Positions 5,478 through 6,093 of a stretch of 6,093 nucleotides of DNA are shown here, piece by piece. How positions within the stretch are numbered: the first letter of the stretch is position 1; each line of letters starts with the position of its first letter. This DNA comes from an uncultured Mailhella sp. (GTDB taxonomy: Bacteria > Desulfobacterota > Desulfovibrionia > Desulfovibrionales > Desulfovibrionaceae), in contig NZ_CAJJIC010000136.1 in the NCBI RefSeq assembly GCF_905187505.1, positions 1 through 6,093 on the forward strand, written 5' to 3'. A program made the position numbers and the translations under genes. The notes under the pieces were generated by a model that was not told the origin of the DNA, ran no database searches, and saw only the letters and a program-made list of their open reading frames with translations.

Positions 5478-5846
5478 TTACTTATGAAATTTTGTTAAAA
5501 TATCAATAAAATCTTTGCCTATCTTCCCCTTTAAAAGGGCTCCTATACCTAGACTACATGCTACAACGCCGGATAAAGGAATCATTGCTGAAGCAAAAGA
5601 TAGCATTCCTGCAATAATAGCTATACCTCCTACTTTCTTGATTGTCTCTTTTAGGAGGGAAGCCTGTTCTGGATCTTCTATGCTCGTTTGCAATTGCCCC
5701 AGTTTTTTTTCTGCATCTCCAACGGGCTTTGCCTTACCAATTTCATACCGACCTACCGTTGTCTTAGTGACTCCCAAAATGGAAGCCAACTCTTCCTGAG
5801 TAATTCCCAGGTATTCCCGAATACGCTTAATTTCGTCTGGACTCAC
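5478..5846 (-). CDS. XRE-family helix-turn-helix protein with hydrophobic C-terminal half
   Basis: 122 residues. Residues 4-40 form a Cro/CI-type helix-turn-helix: IKRIREYLGITQEELASILG, then VTKTTVGRYEIGKAKP, with the usual Q17, the turn glycine G25 and the R33-Y-E-x-G signature. Residues 41-71 are a charged linker. Residues 72-106 are glycine-rich and hydrophobic (GGIAIIAGMLSFASAMIPLSG and on), long enough for two membrane spans split at P90, followed by a basic tail. Such a protein would be a membrane-tethered regulator, or a DNA-binding protein whose tail packs against partner peptides. The start is GTG; an in-frame stop lies two codons upstream and any later start would cut the domain. 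The ribosome site is weak. A 13-bp repeat array begins eight bases upstream, which suggests autoregulation. It heads an operon with the 39-residue membrane protein. The DNA is AT-rich, unlike the cyd genes. Confidence 0.88.
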   Translation of the reverse strand: MSPDEIKRIREYLGITQEELASILGVTKTTVGRYEIGKAKPVGDAEKKLGQLQTSIEDPEQASLLKETIKKVGGIAIIAGMLSFASAMIPLSGVVACSLGIGALLKGKIGKDFIDILTKFHK

Positions 5847-5853
5847 GGTTCAC

Positions 5854-5902
5854 ACCATTTGTTATAAACATTTGTTGATAACATCTGTAATCAACATCTG
5901 TT
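5854..5902. promoter_or_regulatory. Four-unit 13-bp repeat operator upstream of the XRE gene
   Basis: Four units share a core CAT(T/C)TGT starting at 5856, 5869, 5882 and 5895, exactly 13 bases apart. Each lies in a 10-bp dyad of the form AACAT(T/C)TGTT: 5854-5863 (imperfect), 5867-5876, 5880-5889 (one arm off) and 5893-5902. A second, interleaved dyad TGTT-N3-AACA occurs at 5860-5870 and 5873-5883, and one base off at 5886-5896. Tandem dyads next to an XRE gene are the usual layout of a self-binding operator. That the XRE protein binds here is inferred. Confidence 0.75.
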
Positions 5903-5912
5903 CTCATGTCAA
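5884..5912 (-). promoter_or_regulatory. Candidate promoter of the XRE unit
   Basis: On the - strand, a consensus TTGACA (5907-5912) is followed after 17 bases by TACAGA (5884-5889), a weak -10 box. An A/T tract (5932-5950) lies upstream, where an UP element would sit. The -10 box and spacer fall inside the third and fourth repeat units, so a protein bound to the array would block RNA polymerase. Confidence 0.5.
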
Positions 5913-5978
5913 GTCTTTCCATCCCTCGAACAAAATATTTTAAAATTTTCCGATTCAGAAGACTTGGAAGCATTCGCC

Positions 5979-6024
5979 CGCAGGGGAGTTTCCATGCCCT
6001 GCGAGGAACTACTACCCAGTTCCT
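5979..6024. other. Two abutting hairpins in a gene-free end region
   Basis: CGCAGGG (5979-5985) pairs with CCCTGCG (5997-6003), and directly after it AGGAACT (6004-6010) pairs with AGTTCCT (6018-6024). No T-run follows on either strand. A 10-bp perfect palindrome, CATGCGCATG, lies at 6051-6060. I see no supportable gene in 5903-6093. The structures could belong to a small RNA, a mobile-element end or an attachment site; none can be shown from this sequence. Confidence 0.5.
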
Positions 6025-6093
6025 ACCTGAAAAATCAGCTCCAAATCACCCATGCGCATGCTTACCTCTTGATATCGTTTCTACTTTCTCGAC

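Noticed and set aside
5515..5799. 94-codon + strand frame opposite the XRE gene
   Set aside because: Antisense to a clear helix-turn-helix domain; no motif of its own.
5854..5902. Tandem repeats considered as a CRISPR or iteron replication origin
   Set aside because: The units are 13 bp with no spacers of CRISPR size, and there is no Rep or Cas gene; the position over a promoter next to an XRE gene fits an operator better.
6046..6093. Open frame on the - strand entering from beyond the window and ending after 15 codons (VEKVETISRGKHAHG)
   Set aside because: It could be the tail of a gene to the right, but 15 codons without a family match are too few to support a call.

Overview
The window looks like chromosomal DNA of a sulfate-reducing deltaproteobacterium of the Desulfovibrionaceae (Desulfovibrio/Bilophila/Mailhella type). 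This is inferred from the GC-rich left four fifths and from a gene set typical of these anaerobes: superoxide reductase, rubredoxins and a D. gigas-type rubredoxin:oxygen oxidoreductase. No marker gene here fixes the genus.

Positions 1-4925 (+ strand) form an oxygen-defence cluster. In order it holds the 3' part of a desulfoferrodoxin/superoxide reductase (1-333), a two-domain rubredoxin (336-698), a 61-residue stand-alone protein resembling the glycyl-radical C-terminus of anaerobic ribonucleotide reductase NrdD (717-902), and a single-domain rubredoxin (925-1083). A strong intrinsic terminator (1102-1139) follows, then the flavodiiron oxygen reductase Roo (1162-2370), a stable hairpin without a T-tract (2389-2423), cytochrome bd oxidase cydA-cydB (2488-4831), and a closing terminator (4886-4925). 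The logic is coherent. Superoxide is reduced by Dfx, rubredoxins carry electrons to Dfx and Roo, Roo reduces O2 to water in the cytoplasm, and cytochrome bd does so at the membrane. The NrdD-like piece suggests that repair of an oxygen-cleaved glycyl-radical enzyme may belong to the same response.

From about 5020 the base composition turns AT-rich and coding switches to the - strand, suggesting acquired DNA. This part holds a compact unit read right to left: a helix-turn-helix (XRE) protein with a hydrophobic, probably membrane-inserted C-terminal half (5478-5846), a 39-residue single-span protein (5348-5467), a doubtful 30-codon ORF (5193-5285), and a 54-residue single-span protein (5018-5182) that is a diverged duplicate of the 39-residue one. 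Upstream of the regulator lies a four-unit array of 13-bp repeats with nested dyads (5854-5902), overlapping a candidate promoter with a consensus -35 box. I do not recognise this unit as a described system. The last 190 bases hold no gene I can support, but contain two abutting hairpins (5979-6024).

The two best leads are the stand-alone NrdD-type glycyl-radical domain inside an oxygen-defence operon, and the XRE-membrane protein with its pair of duplicated micro-membrane proteins and repeat operator.
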